From: Verrucomicrobiota bacterium
GTDB taxonomy: Bacteria > Verrucomicrobiota > Verrucomicrobiia > Opitutales > Opitutaceae
Length of the DNA: 64,000 nt
NCBI GenBank assembly: GCA_016222805.1
Contig: JACRQG010000027.1
Location: 124,001-188,000, forward strand
Direction of reading: 5' to 3'
In this document: positions 52,521-62,426 of the stretch, piece by piece
Layout: the number at the start of each line of letters is the position of its first letter
How positions within the stretch are numbered: position 1 is the stretch's first letter
Made by a program: the position numbers and the translations under genes
The notes under the pieces: generated by a model
Seen by the model: only the letters and a program-made list of their open reading frames with translations
What the model was told of the DNA's origin: nothing
Database searches by the model: none

Positions 52521-53951
52521 ATGAATCTCCGTCATTTGCTTCCCATTCTCCTGGTCCTCCTCGCCGGCGTCGCGCCGGTTTCCGCCGCATCGGACCGGCC
52601 CCGGGTTTTTGTCCTGACCGACATCGAAAACGAGCCCGACGACGCGATGTCGCTGGTGCGGTTTCTGACCTACGCGAACCACTTCGAGATCGAAGGGCTG
52701 GCGGCGACGACCTCGATTCACCAGAAGAAGCGGGTCGCCCCCGAGCGGATCCGCCGGATCGTCGAGGCCTACGGCAAGGTTCGCGACAATCTGGAGCGGC
52801 ACGAAGCGGGTTTTCCACCTGCCGCCCAGCTGCTGGCCAAGGTAACCCAGGGGCCGGCGGCCTACGGCCTTGAGGCGGTGGGGGCCGGGCATGATTCGCC
52901 GGCTTCGGAGCTGTTGTTGCGGGCGGTGGATCGAGACGACCCCCGGCCCCTCTGGGTCCCGGTCTGGGGTGGCCCCAACGTGCTGGCCCAGGTCTTGTGG
53001 AAGGCGCGGAGCACCCGGTCCGCCGAGGCGCTGGCTCGGTTCGTGGCCCGCCTGCGCGTGTACACGATCTCGGATCAGGATGACTCCGGCCCCTGGCTGC
53101 GGAAGGAGTTCCCGGGGTTGTTCTACATCGCCAGTCCCGGCTTCAGCGCCGGTGGCGCGTACCACAAGGCGACCTGGAGCGGCATCAGCGGGGACTACTT
53201 TCACGCGCGCTGCGCCGGGGCCGACTTCACGCTCGTCACCAACGAGTGGCTCGACCGCAACATCCGCAAGAAGGGCCCGCTCGGCGCCGAGTACCCGCTT
53301 TGGGAGTATTTGATGGAGGGCGACACCCCGTCGTTCCTCAACCTGATCGCCAACGGCCTCAACTCCCCCGAGCACCCGCACTGGGGCGGCTGGGGCGGTC
53401 GTTATGAGTTCTACACGCCGCGGCCGCAGCGGTGGCACTCGCAGCCGGAGACCCGCCCGTTCTGGTCCGACGCGACGGACGAAGTCCTCGGAGTCGACGG
53501 CCGGTGGCACGACACCAATCATGCTACGATCTGGCGCTGGCGCTCCGCGTACCAGAACGACTTTGCCGCCCGCATGGACTGGACGATCAAGCCCTACCGC
53601 GAGGCCAACCACCCGCCGGCGCCGAAGCTCGGCCATCCGGCGCGGCTCACGGCGCGGGCCGGGCAGCGGGTCGACCTCAGCGCCGAAGGCACGACCGATC
53701 CCGACGGGGACGCGCTCTCGTACGAGTGGTTCCACTACCCGGAGGCGGGGACCTTCACGGTTTCCAGCGCCCGCTCCGGCCAACCGCTCGAAATTCGTCA
53801 CTTCGACCAACCCAAGGCGTGGTTCACGGTGCCGACCTCCCGGGTCATGCCGCCCGGCACCGGGGACCTCCACGTGATCCTGGCTGTCACCGACCACGGC
53901 TCACCCCGCCTGACGCGCTACCAGCGGGTTATTGTCACGGTGCCACGCTGA
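52521..53951 (+). CDS. Secreted DUF1593 protein, second tandem paralogue
   Basis: This is a 476-residue exported protein with a signal peptide (about residues 1-23). It has '[40 protein letters not shown]', the DUF1593 opening, then '[20 protein letters not shown]', '[25 protein letters not shown]', and a C-terminal immunoglobulin-like module with '[22 protein letters not shown]'. Compared with the preceding paralogue the metal-site phrase differs ([11 protein letters not shown] against DIGGTDPDDFQS), so the two proteins are old duplicates or separate recruitments. Both genes form one transcription unit. Confidence 0.9.
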   Translation: MNLRHLLPILLVLLAGVAPVSAASDRPRVFVLTDIENEPDDAMSLVRFLTYANHFEIEGLAATTSIHQKKRVAPERIRRIVEAYGKVRDNLERHEAGFPPAAQLLAKVTQGPAAYGLEAVGAGHDSPASELLLRAVDRDDPRPLWVPVWGGPNVLAQVLWKARSTRSAEALARFVARLRVYTISDQDDSGPWLRKEFPGLFYIASPGFSAGGAYHKATWSGISGDYFHARCAGADFTLVTNEWLDRNIRKKGPLGAEYPLWEYLMEGDTPSFLNLIANGLNSPEHPHWGGWGGRYEFYTPRPQRWHSQPETRPFWSDATDEVLGVDGRWHDTNHATIWRWRSAYQNDFAARMDWTIKPYREANHPPAPKLGHPARLTARAGQRVDLSAEGTTDPDGDALSYEWFHYPEAGTFTVSSARSGQPLEIRHFDQPKAWFTVPTSRVMPPGTGDLHVILAVTDHGSPRLTRYQRVIVTVPR

Positions 53952-54008
53952 CCAGCGGATCGAAACGCCCACCTCAAGGCGGCCGGCTTAACCCGGGTCC
54001 GGCATTGC

Positions 54009-54404
54009 GTGCGGCGGTTCGGTTGGCAGCGTGGCCCGCCGGCACGACCCACCTATGATTCTGAGTTCGGAAATCGCCTGGCGCCCCACCAGCGGGATCC
54101 GAGTTTCACGGGCTGGTTCACCGCCACGGCGTACGTGACCGGAGCCATGCTGGCGGTACGCGACGGGGCGGTCGCCTTCGGCGGCTGGTTGGTCTGGCGC
54201 TTCCAAGCCTTCTGGCGCCGCCACAAGCTGCTGGCGGCGGGGTCGCTGTTCCTCGTGACTGTCATCGTGGTCCGCGCGATTTCGTTTCACCACGTGGAGG
54301 TGATCCTCGGGAGCCGATGGTTCGGCTTCATGAGGAACTGGTTTCTTGAGCAGACCTGGATCGGCCTCGTCAGCTTGGTGGCGGTGCGCCAGAAATCGTC
54401 GTGA
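54009..54404 (+). CDS. Probable small membrane protein
   Basis: The GTG at 54009 opens a frame of 131 residues. The N-terminal 30 residues are not membrane-like; two or three hydrophobic segments follow: about residues 33-60, 73-92 ('LAAGSLFLVTVIVVRAISFHH') and 113-126. The phrase 'RAISFHHVEVILGSRWFGFMRNWFLE' resembles a small uncharacterised Opitutaceae family. The actual start may be further in. The alternative of a minus-strand frame over the same region has no recognisable protein. It stands alone after the DUF1593 pair. Confidence 0.5.
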   Translation: MRRFGWQRGPPARPTYDSEFGNRLAPHQRDPSFTGWFTATAYVTGAMLAVRDGAVAFGGWLVWRFQAFWRRHKLLAAGSLFLVTVIVVRAISFHHVEVILGSRWFGFMRNWFLEQTWIGLVSLVAVRQKSS

Positions 54405-54979
54405 CGGCGGGCGGAGCCGGCCGGTCCGGGTGAGTTCGGTCTGCTCGCCAGGCGCGGAGGCGCTGGTTTGTCCCGCGAGGTGTCGCCCGCGCCGCGCGAT
54501 CAGAAGGCGAGCGAATTCGTGAGGATCACCTGCCGCGGGTCCAGATCGCGGGGCCAATGGTAGACGCGGTCCTGGTCGGTGACGCGGTTGATTGCGGTCT
54601 CTTCCCCGTGTCGATCGCGACAGCGTCTGCCGTTTCCGCAACCCCTACGTCGGCATGACGCTCGCCGCGCGGCCTTTCCGCCGAGAACCCCGATCCACCT
54701 TCGCGAGGTCTACGAAGTTCCCCGGTCGTTGCCGCACCCGTGAAGCCGGAACCGGCGGGTATTGAAACGCGCCGCGATCGCACAAACCTGGGTGGGAGCT
54801 GAACCGTCTCTCCTGCGGCCGCGACAACCACTCCGGGCCGGTCGAACGCGTCCGTGGCGCCGGCGAGACGCCGCTGGCCAGCGGGACGCCGGCATCGGTG
54901 TAGCATCGGTGGGAGTCGACGGCAGTGTGGGAACTCATGCCAGCTGACGGTCGGCCGCACCAACGACCCCGTGGGCGAC
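54405..54979. other. 575-bp region without intact gene
   Basis: No intact gene is supported here. The minus strand carries a short sequence resembling the C-terminus of a TonB-dependent receptor (listed separately at 54500-54601). The remainder, about 54610-54979, has no clear protein frame; no tRNA or hairpin was found. The region may be the worn-down remains of a receptor gene ahead of the apiosidase-like gene. Confidence 0.5.
54500..54601 (-). pseudogene. Relic of TonB-dependent receptor C-terminus
   Basis: On the minus strand, ending with a TGA at 54500-54502, the last 33 codons read ETAINRVTDQDRVYHWP followed by RDLDPRQVILTNSLAF. The pattern NxVxD(Q)D followed by a turn and a final strand ending in phenylalanine is the usual end of TonB-receptor barrels such as the ones at 1, 15 and 59 kb. 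Upstream residues in this frame are not protein-like, so only the tail survives. Confidence 0.5.
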
Positions 54980-56671
54980 TCAGGGTCGGCGCGGGGCGCG
55001 TCCTTGAGTCAGGCGCTCGGGTCTGGTCAGCAGCAGCACCGCGTCACTCCAGCCGGCGGGCCGGGGAAACGTGACGGCCCCGGACAAGGGCAGTGGGCCA
55101 TCGATAGTCAGGCTCTCCCCGTCGATCGGATTGAACCAGCGGCGAACGAGGCCGTCGGACATGGATCGCAGGTCAAGGGTGACCTCCGCGTTGTCGGGTA
55201 AATAGGCGACCAGCATATCTCCCGCGGCCGTGCGCGAAGCGACGATCTGACGCGGGCTGTCGGCTGCGGAGGCGTGGGGGCGGACAAGGTCTGGTGCGGG
55301 CTCGAGCCGCCACCACTCCAGGCCGGCGAAGAAATCGCGCAGATGCGTCATGTGCGTGGCGCTCGGCCAGTGAAGGGCTTTGCGCCAATGATCGGGCGCG
55401 GTGGGTTCGCTGCTGAATCGCCAGATTCCGCCGGCGCCGGTCGGGACCTTCGGGGGCACATCGCCGGCTCCATAGGTGTAGCCGCGCGAACCACACAGCC
55501 ACGAGATCCAGCCGAGCTTGCGGGCGTCCTGCTCGCGCCAGTTCGGGGCGTCGTCGTGGCCGTACGCATCGTACATGGCCTCGAGGTTGATGACGGGCTT
55601 GCGGGGCTCGCGCTGCCAGAGTTCGAGCGTCCACGCGCGTGCCGCCGCGTAGGCGCGGTCGATGTTCCCATTGTGATGGCCGCTCTGCAGCCCGCAGAAA
55701 TCGGCGTAGGGAGCATCGTGATACTGCTTGATCGTGTCGAAGTGCGTACCGGGATGCTGGGTGACCAGCTGGGGGGCGAGCGTCCGCAGCCGCGCCCCGG
55801 CCTCGTCGTTCTGCGGGTCGAACCGTTGATCCATGCTGGCTGACCAAATCACACTGTGCGCGGCAAAACGGCCCGCCACATAGCGCGCGAAGGCCGGTGA
55901 CCGCTGCGGTTCCGCAAACCCGGCGTACGACCGGCCGACTCCCGTCAGGAGGACGACGAGGCCCTGCTCGTTGGCGTATGCCACCTTGTCATCCAGGTCG
56001 CGCCAGACCCGCGGATCGGGCGTGCCGTCGGGCAGGAACGGCGGCGGTCCCGCGGTCGTCCTGGTCCTGGTGCCGAGTCCGGTGGCGATGACCTGCAGCA
56101 CCGAAAAACGCTGGCGGACGCGTGTATCCACATACTCCTGCCACTCCGCGGGCGTGGATTTCACGGCGACGTTCCAGGCGGTGTCGCCGAGCCAGAGGAA
56201 CGGCGTGCCGTCGGCGTGTTCGAGGTGGCGGCGACTGACGCTCACGCGCAGCGCCCCATGCCGGTGAAGCGGATTGACGCCCCGGTAGGGCGAAACGCGC
56301 ACCTCGCCGGTTTGTCCGTGGAGCCCGGGGTCGTCCGGATCGTTGCACGTGCTCAGCCATCGCCACGTGCCGGGCGAAGGGAACGCCGCGCGGAAGCGGA
56401 ACCCGCGATCGCCGTCCCAGAACGCGGGGACCTGCATCGTCGCCCCGCCGGGCCCGCGGAAGCGGACATCGATCTCCACTTCGGCGGGGGGCCGCCGGTG
56501 CGGCTGCACGGGCACCAGGTTCGCCTCCCATCGCTGGCCCTGCACGGCCGTGCCCGGGTCCTGGGCCGCTGCACGACTGCCGCCCTGGGCCAGGGCGCAG
56601 AGCGGGCACAAGGCAAGGACGAGCCGCCGGGCCCGGCGACGCGGACGCAAGAACAGGGAAAGGAAACGCAC
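54980..56671 (-). CDS. Secreted apiosidase-like glycosidase (DUF4038/GH140 family)
   Basis: This is a 563-residue exported protein. A GTG start at 56671 leads a basic N-terminus and a hydrophobic export segment (about residues 17-36). Residues about 45-150 form a DUF5060-like beta-sandwich ('GGATMQVPAFWDGDRGFRFRAAFPSPGTWRW', 'TCNDPDDPGLHGQTGEVRV'). Residues about 150-450 form the DUF4038 barrel with 'DGTPFLWLGDTAWNVAVKST', 'RFSVLQVIATG' and 'VINLEAMYDAYGHDD', in which Glu may be catalytic. The C-terminal part resembles the putative collagen-binding module. GH140 cleaves apiose-containing side chains of rhamnogalacturonan II; exact activity here is inferred. Confidence 0.85.
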   Translation of the reverse strand: MRFLSLFLRPRRRARRLVLALCPLCALAQGGSRAAAQDPGTAVQGQRWEANLVPVQPHRRPPAEVEIDVRFRGPGGATMQVPAFWDGDRGFRFRAAFPSPGTWRWLSTCNDPDDPGLHGQTGEVRVSPYRGVNPLHRHGALRVSVSRRHLEHADGTPFLWLGDTAWNVAVKSTPAEWQEYVDTRVRQRFSVLQVIATGLGTRTRTTAGPPPFLPDGTPDPRVWRDLDDKVAYANEQGLVVLLTGVGRSYAGFAEPQRSPAFARYVAGRFAAHSVIWSASMDQRFDPQNDEAGARLRTLAPQLVTQHPGTHFDTIKQYHDAPYADFCGLQSGHHNGNIDRAYAAARAWTLELWQREPRKPVINLEAMYDAYGHDDAPNWREQDARKLGWISWLCGSRGYTYGAGDVPPKVPTGAGGIWRFSSEPTAPDHWRKALHWPSATHMTHLRDFFAGLEWWRLEPAPDLVRPHASAADSPRQIVASRTAAGDMLVAYLPDNAEVTLDLRSMSDGLVRRWFNPIDGESLTIDGPLPLSGAVTFPRPAGWSDAVLLLTRPERLTQGRAPRRP

Positions 56672-56788
56672 GGGATTACGAGGTTGGGCGGGGCAGTGGG
56701 CGTGAGGGGAGGTTCCGGGGTTCCGAAGCGGGGCCGCCCGGGCGGCGCCGGAATGTTGGCCGGCACCGGGACGGGCGCGAGATCCGGA

Positions 56789-58147
56789 TCACACGGCCTC
56801 GGACATCTCGTAGCCCCGCCGGTATTCCGGTTTGATCATCGCATTCGCCCTTTCGTCGTCGAAACGCCCCCGCGCCGCATCGTAACGCAGCGCGACGTTG
56901 CCGAGCCGATGCGCGATGTTGCCCATGTGCGCGATGACGTTGCTCGCGTGGGCAATCGAGATGTCGGCGTTGGGCGGACGCCGGCTCTTCACCGCTGCAA
57001 TGAAGTCCTTGTAGTGTTCGGCGTCGCCAGCCTGGCCGAACATCTTCTCGACGACGCGGGACGCGGACTGCTCGACCACAAAGCCGCCGCCATGACGCCC
57101 GACGATCATCATCTGCTCCGATCCGTAGATTTCGATCCGGGTGGAATTCTGTTTCCAGTCCGTGACGAGCGTCTTGCGTCGAAGTGTATCCGAACTCTTG
57201 ACCATGTATTTCGGATAGGCGGACAGCTCGAAGGTCATCACGAAGGAGTCGAATTCCCAGTCGGCGACCTGGACATCCGGCACTTCGGCATCGTCGCCCC
57301 GGTGGACGAACCGGCCTCCCACGGAACGCACGCTTTTCGGCAGCCCCGGATCGCCCATGAGCATCAGCGCCAGATCGGTCTGATGGATCCCGTCGTCGCA
57401 CATGTCGCCGCCACAGAAATCCCAATAGTTGTGCCAGCCGCTTTGAAAAATCTGCTGGTGATAAGGGCGCACCCGTGCGCGACCCAGCCACTTGTCCCAA
57501 TCGAATCCGGTGGGCGGCGGCGGGGTCGAGGCCGCCAGCCCGAAGCGCTCGCCGGACTTGAGGTTGAAGACCTTCACCAGCCCGATCTTCCCGAGCTTGC
57601 CGCTCCGGATGTAGTCGCGCGCGGCGAGGTTGTATTCCTTGGAGCGGTTCTGCGTTCCCACCTGCACGATGCGGCGGTATTTGCGCGCGGCTTCGACCAT
57701 TTTGCCGCTCTCCCAGATGTTGTGGGAGTGCGGCTTCTCGACGTACACGTCCTTCCCCGCCTGGCACGCCGCAATCGTGATGGGCGCGTGGTAGATGTCG
57801 TGGGTGGCGACGATGACGGCATCGACGTCCCTGGATTCCAGCACGCGGCGGAAGTCGGTCTCGAAGCGCGGTTTGGCCGGTTGCACTTCCTCGATGAAGT
57901 TCCAGCACGCGGCCAGGCGCGGCGGGCTCAGATCGCACAGGCACGTGCAGTTGGCGCCGGCCTCCTCGAGCATGACCCGGATGATGAAGCGCCCGCGGCC
58001 GCCGCAGCCGATCAGGGCGACGTTGGGCCGCGCATTGGCGGAGGCCGCCCCGCGCACGGAGGGCCGGAGCGCGAAACCGCCGGCCGCGGCCAGGGCCGCC
58101 GTGCGGCCCGAGGTGCGGAGGAAGGAACGTCTGGAGGATAGGTTCAT
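56789..58147 (-). CDS. Tat-exported Gfo/Idh/MocA-family oxidoreductase
   Basis: This is a 452-residue exported enzyme with a twin-arginine signal (SSRRSFLRTSGRTAALAAAGGF). The Rossmann segment is 'PNVALIGCGGRGRFIIRVML', 'DAVIVATHDIYHAPITIAACQAGKDVYVEKPHSHNIWESGKMVEAARKY' has the EKP lysine, and 'GGDMCDDGIHQTDLALMLMG' the conserved Asp and His residues. The start ATG at 58147 overlaps the stop of the upstream esterase by four bases (ATGA), so translation is coupled. With the esterase and the STN receptor upstream it makes a likely three-gene operon. Confidence 0.95.
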   Translation of the reverse strand: MNLSSRRSFLRTSGRTAALAAAGGFALRPSVRGAASANARPNVALIGCGGRGRFIIRVMLEEAGANCTCLCDLSPPRLAACWNFIEEVQPAKPRFETDFRRVLESRDVDAVIVATHDIYHAPITIAACQAGKDVYVEKPHSHNIWESGKMVEAARKYRRIVQVGTQNRSKEYNLAARDYIRSGKLGKIGLVKVFNLKSGERFGLAASTPPPPTGFDWDKWLGRARVRPYHQQIFQSGWHNYWDFCGGDMCDDGIHQTDLALMLMGDPGLPKSVRSVGGRFVHRGDDAEVPDVQVADWEFDSFVMTFELSAYPKYMVKSSDTLRRKTLVTDWKQNSTRIEIYGSEQMMIVGRHGGGFVVEQSASRVVEKMFGQAGDAEHYKDFIAAVKSRRPPNADISIAHASNVIAHMGNIAHRLGNVALRYDAARGRFDDERANAMIKPEYRRGYEMSEAV

Positions 58148-59343
58148 GGAATGACGGGTACGGAGGTTTGGTCGGTTGGCCCGACCCGCCCGGCGGCGTC
58201 CCCGGAAGGAGTGAGCCAGCGTTGCAGGAACGGTATTCCGGTGTCAGGGCGCGCCTCGTGCCGACCTTCGTGCAAGTCGAGGCCGATGCGTCCGGCGATC
58301 CCCAGCCTTTCGTAATGTGTCCGCGCGGCCTCGAACTCCCGGAGGAGATCCGGCCAGTACGCAATCTGGTCGCGTTTGCCGTGCTGGACCAGGATCGGTC
58401 GCGGACAAATCAGGGCGAGCGCATCGGAGTCGGTGAACTCCGTCAGCCAGCCCCGGAAGAACGCGTGCCCCTCCTGCGTGTCCAGGAAGGTCGAGTACCG
58501 CCGATCCGAGATCGCCATCTTGCTGATGCGGTGGTTGAACCAGGCCGAGACCACGCCGACCTTGATGCGTGGTTCGAGCGGCATGAAGAACAGGGTGGCC
58601 ATTCCGCCGAGCGACACGCCCCACATGCCCACCCGATCGCGATCGATCCGCGGCTCCGCGAGCACGACGTCGAGCAGGTGTTGCAGCCGCGAGAACTCGA
58701 TGCCCGGCAGGCTGGTGTCCGCGAGCCGCGCGAGTCGTTCGATGCGATTGCGGCTGGGCACGGAGCGCAGATTGAACGGGGCCAGGCCGGCGAAGCCGGC
58801 CTGCAGCAACTCCCGCGCATACGCATGGTAACCCGCGGTGGGATTCGAGAATGGCGTTTCCGGCGTGCTGCCAATCCCGTGCTGGGCAATGATGAGCGGG
58901 ACACGGGACTGCGGGGAGGCGCCGGCTGGAAACACGAGCACGCCCTCCGCCACCAGTCCGCCGAGCGGCAGTGCGATCCACTCTGCCTGCAAGTCCGCGA
59001 GCGGAGGGTGCGGCCGGCGGGCGAGTCCGCCGGTCTTCTGCAGCGGCGGGGGAGCGAGGATCGCGCGCCAGCGATCCCGATTTGGCGCGACGCTCCGCTC
59101 GAAAGCCTCGAGGCCGCTGTAATCGCGCGCCCACGCCCGGCGCGCGCGCTCCGGATAAGCGTCCACCAGCCAGTTCAGCAGGTGTTTTTCGAGCTGCGTG
59201 GCGTAGGCGCGATTGCGCTCCTCGACGAACGGATCGACGGGGGCTCTGGCGCCCGGCACCGGTTCGGCGGCCCGGAGCCACGGGCTGACGCAGAGCAGAC
59301 CGGCGGCAAGGATCGCCGGGTGCGGGGCGGGCGGGAGTTTCAT
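58144..59343 (-). CDS. Secreted alpha/beta-hydrolase esterase
   Basis: This is a 399-residue exported protein. The ATG at 59343 is preferred over the in-frame TTG at 59358 and gives a signal peptide (about residues 1-25). The fold shows the usual order: 'VPLIIAQHGIGSTPETPF' as the oxyanion region, 'DRVGMWGVSLGGMATLFFMPLEPRIKVGVV' with the nucleophile Ser in GVSLGG, 'CPRPILVQHGKRDQIAYW' with the acid residue region, and 'LHEGRHEARPD' with the catalytic His. It resembles the acetyl-xylan esterase/dienelactone hydrolase group; deacylation of a sugar is likely. It overlaps the next gene by ATGA and starts 26 bp after the TonB receptor. Confidence 0.85.
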   Translation of the reverse strand: MKLPPAPHPAILAAGLLCVSPWLRAAEPVPGARAPVDPFVEERNRAYATQLEKHLLNWLVDAYPERARRAWARDYSGLEAFERSVAPNRDRWRAILAPPPLQKTGGLARRPHPPLADLQAEWIALPLGGLVAEGVLVFPAGASPQSRVPLIIAQHGIGSTPETPFSNPTAGYHAYARELLQAGFAGLAPFNLRSVPSRNRIERLARLADTSLPGIEFSRLQHLLDVVLAEPRIDRDRVGMWGVSLGGMATLFFMPLEPRIKVGVVSAWFNHRISKMAISDRRYSTFLDTQEGHAFFRGWLTEFTDSDALALICPRPILVQHGKRDQIAYWPDLLREFEAARTHYERLGIAGRIGLDLHEGRHEARPDTGIPFLQRWLTPSGDAAGRVGPTDQTSVPVIP

Positions 59344-59369
59344 CGGAAACGGGTCCAACCCGCCCTCGC

Positions 59370-62300
59370 TTACAGCTGCGTCCGCATTGACAGGCGGAAG
59401 CTCCGCGGACTGCCCCAGAGCCCGCCGGTGAGCCCGCTCGCGCGGCGATACTCCTTATCGAGAACGTTGTTGATCGTAAGATTGAACCGCACGCTGCGCT
59501 GCCAGAGCTTCGCGTCGTAGCCGGCACTGGCGTTCAGGAGCGTGTAGCCCGGCCACCAGATCATTTCGGAAACGCCGGTGCGCCGCAGGTCGCCGTTGCC
59601 CGCATAGGTGCGATCGCGGTATTGGAAACCGCCACCGAGGCTCAAGCCTTTGAGCGGGCCGCTGCTGAACCGGTAGTTCGTGACGAGATTCGAGCGGTTC
59701 TTCGTGTAGCCGGCGACCGGCGTGCCGTCGGGCCGGTTGAGAATGAACTGATCGAGGAGCGGAGTCGCGAGGCCCCGCGCCCGCGCCTCGGCCTGGAAGG
59801 CGCGCGAAACCGGCAACCGATCGACCGTCACGAGCTCGCTCGAGCCGAAGTTCAGAATCAGCCGCCAGTGGCGGGTGAGATTCGTGACCGTCTCGATCTC
59901 GAAACCGTGCGATTCGGTGCTCTGGGTATCGGCGCCCGTCCGATCGAAGTTCGGGAAGAGCGCCTCCATTTCGTTCAGCGTCGCCGTCGTCGGCGTGATG
60001 GCGCCGGTGTTGCGCTGGTTGTTGATGAAGTAGGTCCAGTTCGACTCGACGCGACCATCCAGCGCGGACCACCGCAGGCCGAATTCGTAGCCGTCGCCAT
60101 AGGACAGGCCGCGAATGGTGCCGGCGACGAATCCGCTGCCGCCCGTGCCGGACGAGAGCCCGACGGAATTCGCGTAGTTCACATAACCGGAGAGGAACCC
60201 CGCCAGGTGGATTACGCCGCCGACCGTGCGGGACGTCTTCGAGAGGTGATTGTGCGGCTGGTGGCTCTCGGGGAGCATGAAGCCCTCGAGCGTGACCGGG
60301 TTCCAAAACAGATTCTTTGGCGAACGGATGAAATAGTCCTTACGCACGCCCACGAGCGAGCGGACGCGGCCGCCGAAGTAGGAACCCGAGCTGCCCGCGC
60401 CATAGGACGGCGTCCGGTAGTCGCCGTTCACCCCGCGGCCGGTGTTCCCGCCCATGTCGGCCATCATCGCCGTGCGGCCGGCGATCGGCCGGTTCGCGGT
60501 CAGCGCTTCGCCGTCGCCGTCCTTGAGGTAGAATCGCCGGTAAAACAGGTTGTTGTTGAGCGTGGTGACATTCGCCCGATGGGCCTCGAGGGTGTTGGCG
60601 TTGATCAGCGCGCCCTTGAAGAAGGCCGAACTCGGGTCGTTGTATTCGCGGATCGCGGCGTAAGCATCGCGGATGTCGTTGTGAATCGTCCCGAGGGCGA
60701 CGATGCGCTGGGAGGTGAAAGGCAGCTCCAGATCGTAAACGGCGGTCAGCCGGGCGTCAAAGATCGCCTCGTCCGTTCGCGCGCGGTTCACGGCGTATTC
60801 GGTGTAGAGCTCGTTGAAATAGGGGTTGGGCGTGCCGTCGGGCAGCAGACGGTTGGTGTCGAGATAGACGCCGCCGGACTGCGAGCCGGTGATGGTCCTG
60901 GTCTGGCGATAGATCTCCTGCCAGGCTGCCATGAGCTGCACGTTGAATTTTTCGGTGACGCGCTGCTCGAAGCGGAGCGCGACCGTGTCGTAATTGGCGT
61001 TATGATATGAATTGGGCCCGTTGAAATTCACGTCCTTCGGGAAGATCGCCGGGTCGGTGATGGCGACGGCGAGTCCGGCAGAGAGCCGCTGGCCGACGGT
61101 GTCGTAGATCCGGCCGGTCGCCGGCACCAGGGTGAAGCCCCCCGTCGCGGAGGTGTAGGCGGTGGTGGTGCCGTTGAGCGCCGTGGTGGAATAGCGGTCC
61201 GCCAGCGTACCGGTGGGGCGCGTCTCGCGAATCCGGCCGATTTCGCCCATGACCTCGATCTTTGTCTTCGCGCCGGGCGTGTAGACGACCGAGGTGGCGA
61301 AGCCGTTGAAGTCGCGCCGGGCATGGTGGATGTAGGAATCGGAGCTCTGGTGCGCGAGGTTGAACCGGGCGAAGACGTTCCGACTCAGTTTGCGGTTGAG
61401 ATCGAGTTCGCCCCGCAGCAGCCCGAACGAGCCGACGGTGAGGCTGGGGCGGACGAAGTTCGTCGGCAGCGCTGCCTTGGTCACCTGGTTGAACACGCCG
61501 GTCGCCACCCCTTCGCCGTAAAGGAACGCAGAGGGTCCGCGCAGCACTTCCGCGCGCTCGATGTTGAAGCTGTCGACGGGGGTGAACCAGACGATGCCGT
61601 TGCGCAGCGCAAAGCTCGACACGATGCCGCGAAAGGTGAAGCGGGAGATGGTTGAGGTCGTCGAGGAGTCCGGGTCGCTTTCGCCGGTGACCGCGTACAT
61701 CGAAAGCTCGGCCATGTTGGTGATGTTGAGATCCTCCATCAACTCGCGGTTGAGGACCGAGATCGAGTTCGGCGTATTGCGCAGGGTCTCGACCGTGTTG
61801 GAGCCGGAAATGCTCTGGGTCGACCGATAACCCTGGTCCGGGGCCTCGCGCACTTCGAACACCGCCATCGTCGTGGCGCCTTCACCGGGCCCGCCGGCGG
61901 GGGCGGCGCCGGTGGTTTGCCCGGCGACCGGATGGGTGGAAAGCAGCGCGACGAGCGCCGACAGCCAGCCGGCGCGCGATGGGGTGCGAGGATTGCTCAT
62001 GTTCGGTTGGGTGTTCCGCTCGGGCTTGGGTGGTGCAGGAGCGGCCGCGCTTGGTGGCGTGCCCGCCGGGGGGCGGCGCTTGATCATCAGGGTCCCGGTC
62101 CGGGGGTCCTCCACGACGATCAACGGTGTGCCGGCCACCATGCGTTCGAGCGCGTTGCGGGGGGCAAGGCGGCCTTCGGTCGCGGAGGTGCGGATGCCGC
62201 GGACGTGCTCGACAATGTAGACCACCGCGATGCGGGCCTGCTGCGAGAAGACGACCAGCGACTCGCTGGCATCCGCCGCGGGAATCCGGAAGTCGCGCGC

Positions 62301-62426
62301 CTTGTCCGCCGGAGGCGTCGCGATGGCTGGCGGCCGGGTCGCGGCGGGCTGCGCCGGCGTGCGCACCGGACCGGCCACGAGCATCGAGAGCACACACGAG
62401 TAGTAGACGGGGCGCGGCACACGCAT
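59370..62426 (-). CDS. TonB-dependent receptor with N-terminal STN signalling domain
   Basis: This is a 1018-residue outer-membrane receptor. Residues about 1-26 are a signal peptide, residues 44-117 an STN domain ('DFRIPAADASESLVVFSQQARIAVVY', 'LERMVAGTPLIVVEDPRTGTLMIKRR'), then a proline-rich linker, the plug (about residues 195-330: 'SISVLNRELMEDL', 'SRFTFRGIVSS', 'RAEVLRGPSAFLYGEG'), and a barrel ending 'SFRLSMRTQL'. The STN domain normally contacts a FecR anti-sigma factor, and such a gene lies just to the right. An internal ATG at codon 143 begins a segment that itself looks like a signal peptide. It is the first gene of a leftward operon with the esterase and Gfo/Idh/MocA protein. Confidence 0.9.
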   Translation of the reverse strand: MRVPRPVYYSCVLSMLVAGPVRTPAQPAATRPPAIATPPADKARDFRIPAADASESLVVFSQQARIAVVYIVEHVRGIRTSATEGRLAPRNALERMVAGTPLIVVEDPRTGTLMIKRRPPAGTPPSAAAPAPPKPERNTQPNMSNPRTPSRAGWLSALVALLSTHPVAGQTTGAAPAGGPGEGATTMAVFEVREAPDQGYRSTQSISGSNTVETLRNTPNSISVLNRELMEDLNITNMAELSMYAVTGESDPDSSTTSTISRFTFRGIVSSFALRNGIVWFTPVDSFNIERAEVLRGPSAFLYGEGVATGVFNQVTKAALPTNFVRPSLTVGSFGLLRGELDLNRKLSRNVFARFNLAHQSSDSYIHHARRDFNGFATSVVYTPGAKTKIEVMGEIGRIRETRPTGTLADRYSTTALNGTTTAYTSATGGFTLVPATGRIYDTVGQRLSAGLAVAITDPAIFPKDVNFNGPNSYHNANYDTVALRFEQRVTEKFNVQLMAAWQEIYRQTRTITGSQSGGVYLDTNRLLPDGTPNPYFNELYTEYAVNRARTDEAIFDARLTAVYDLELPFTSQRIVALGTIHNDIRDAYAAIREYNDPSSAFFKGALINANTLEAHRANVTTLNNNLFYRRFYLKDGDGEALTANRPIAGRTAMMADMGGNTGRGVNGDYRTPSYGAGSSGSYFGGRVRSLVGVRKDYFIRSPKNLFWNPVTLEGFMLPESHQPHNHLSKTSRTVGGVIHLAGFLSGYVNYANSVGLSSGTGGSGFVAGTIRGLSYGDGYEFGLRWSALDGRVESNWTYFINNQRNTGAITPTTATLNEMEALFPNFDRTGADTQSTESHGFEIETVTNLTRHWRLILNFGSSELVTVDRLPVSRAFQAEARARGLATPLLDQFILNRPDGTPVAGYTKNRSNLVTNYRFSSGPLKGLSLGGGFQYRDRTYAGNGDLRRTGVSEMIWWPGYTLLNASAGYDAKLWQRSVRFNLTINNVLDKEYRRASGLTGGLWGSPRSFRLSMRTQL

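Noticed and set aside
54603-54963. Minus-strand frame of about 145 codons ahead of the receptor relic
   Set aside because: Residues are low in hydrophobic pattern and show no family; the relic tail is in a different frame.
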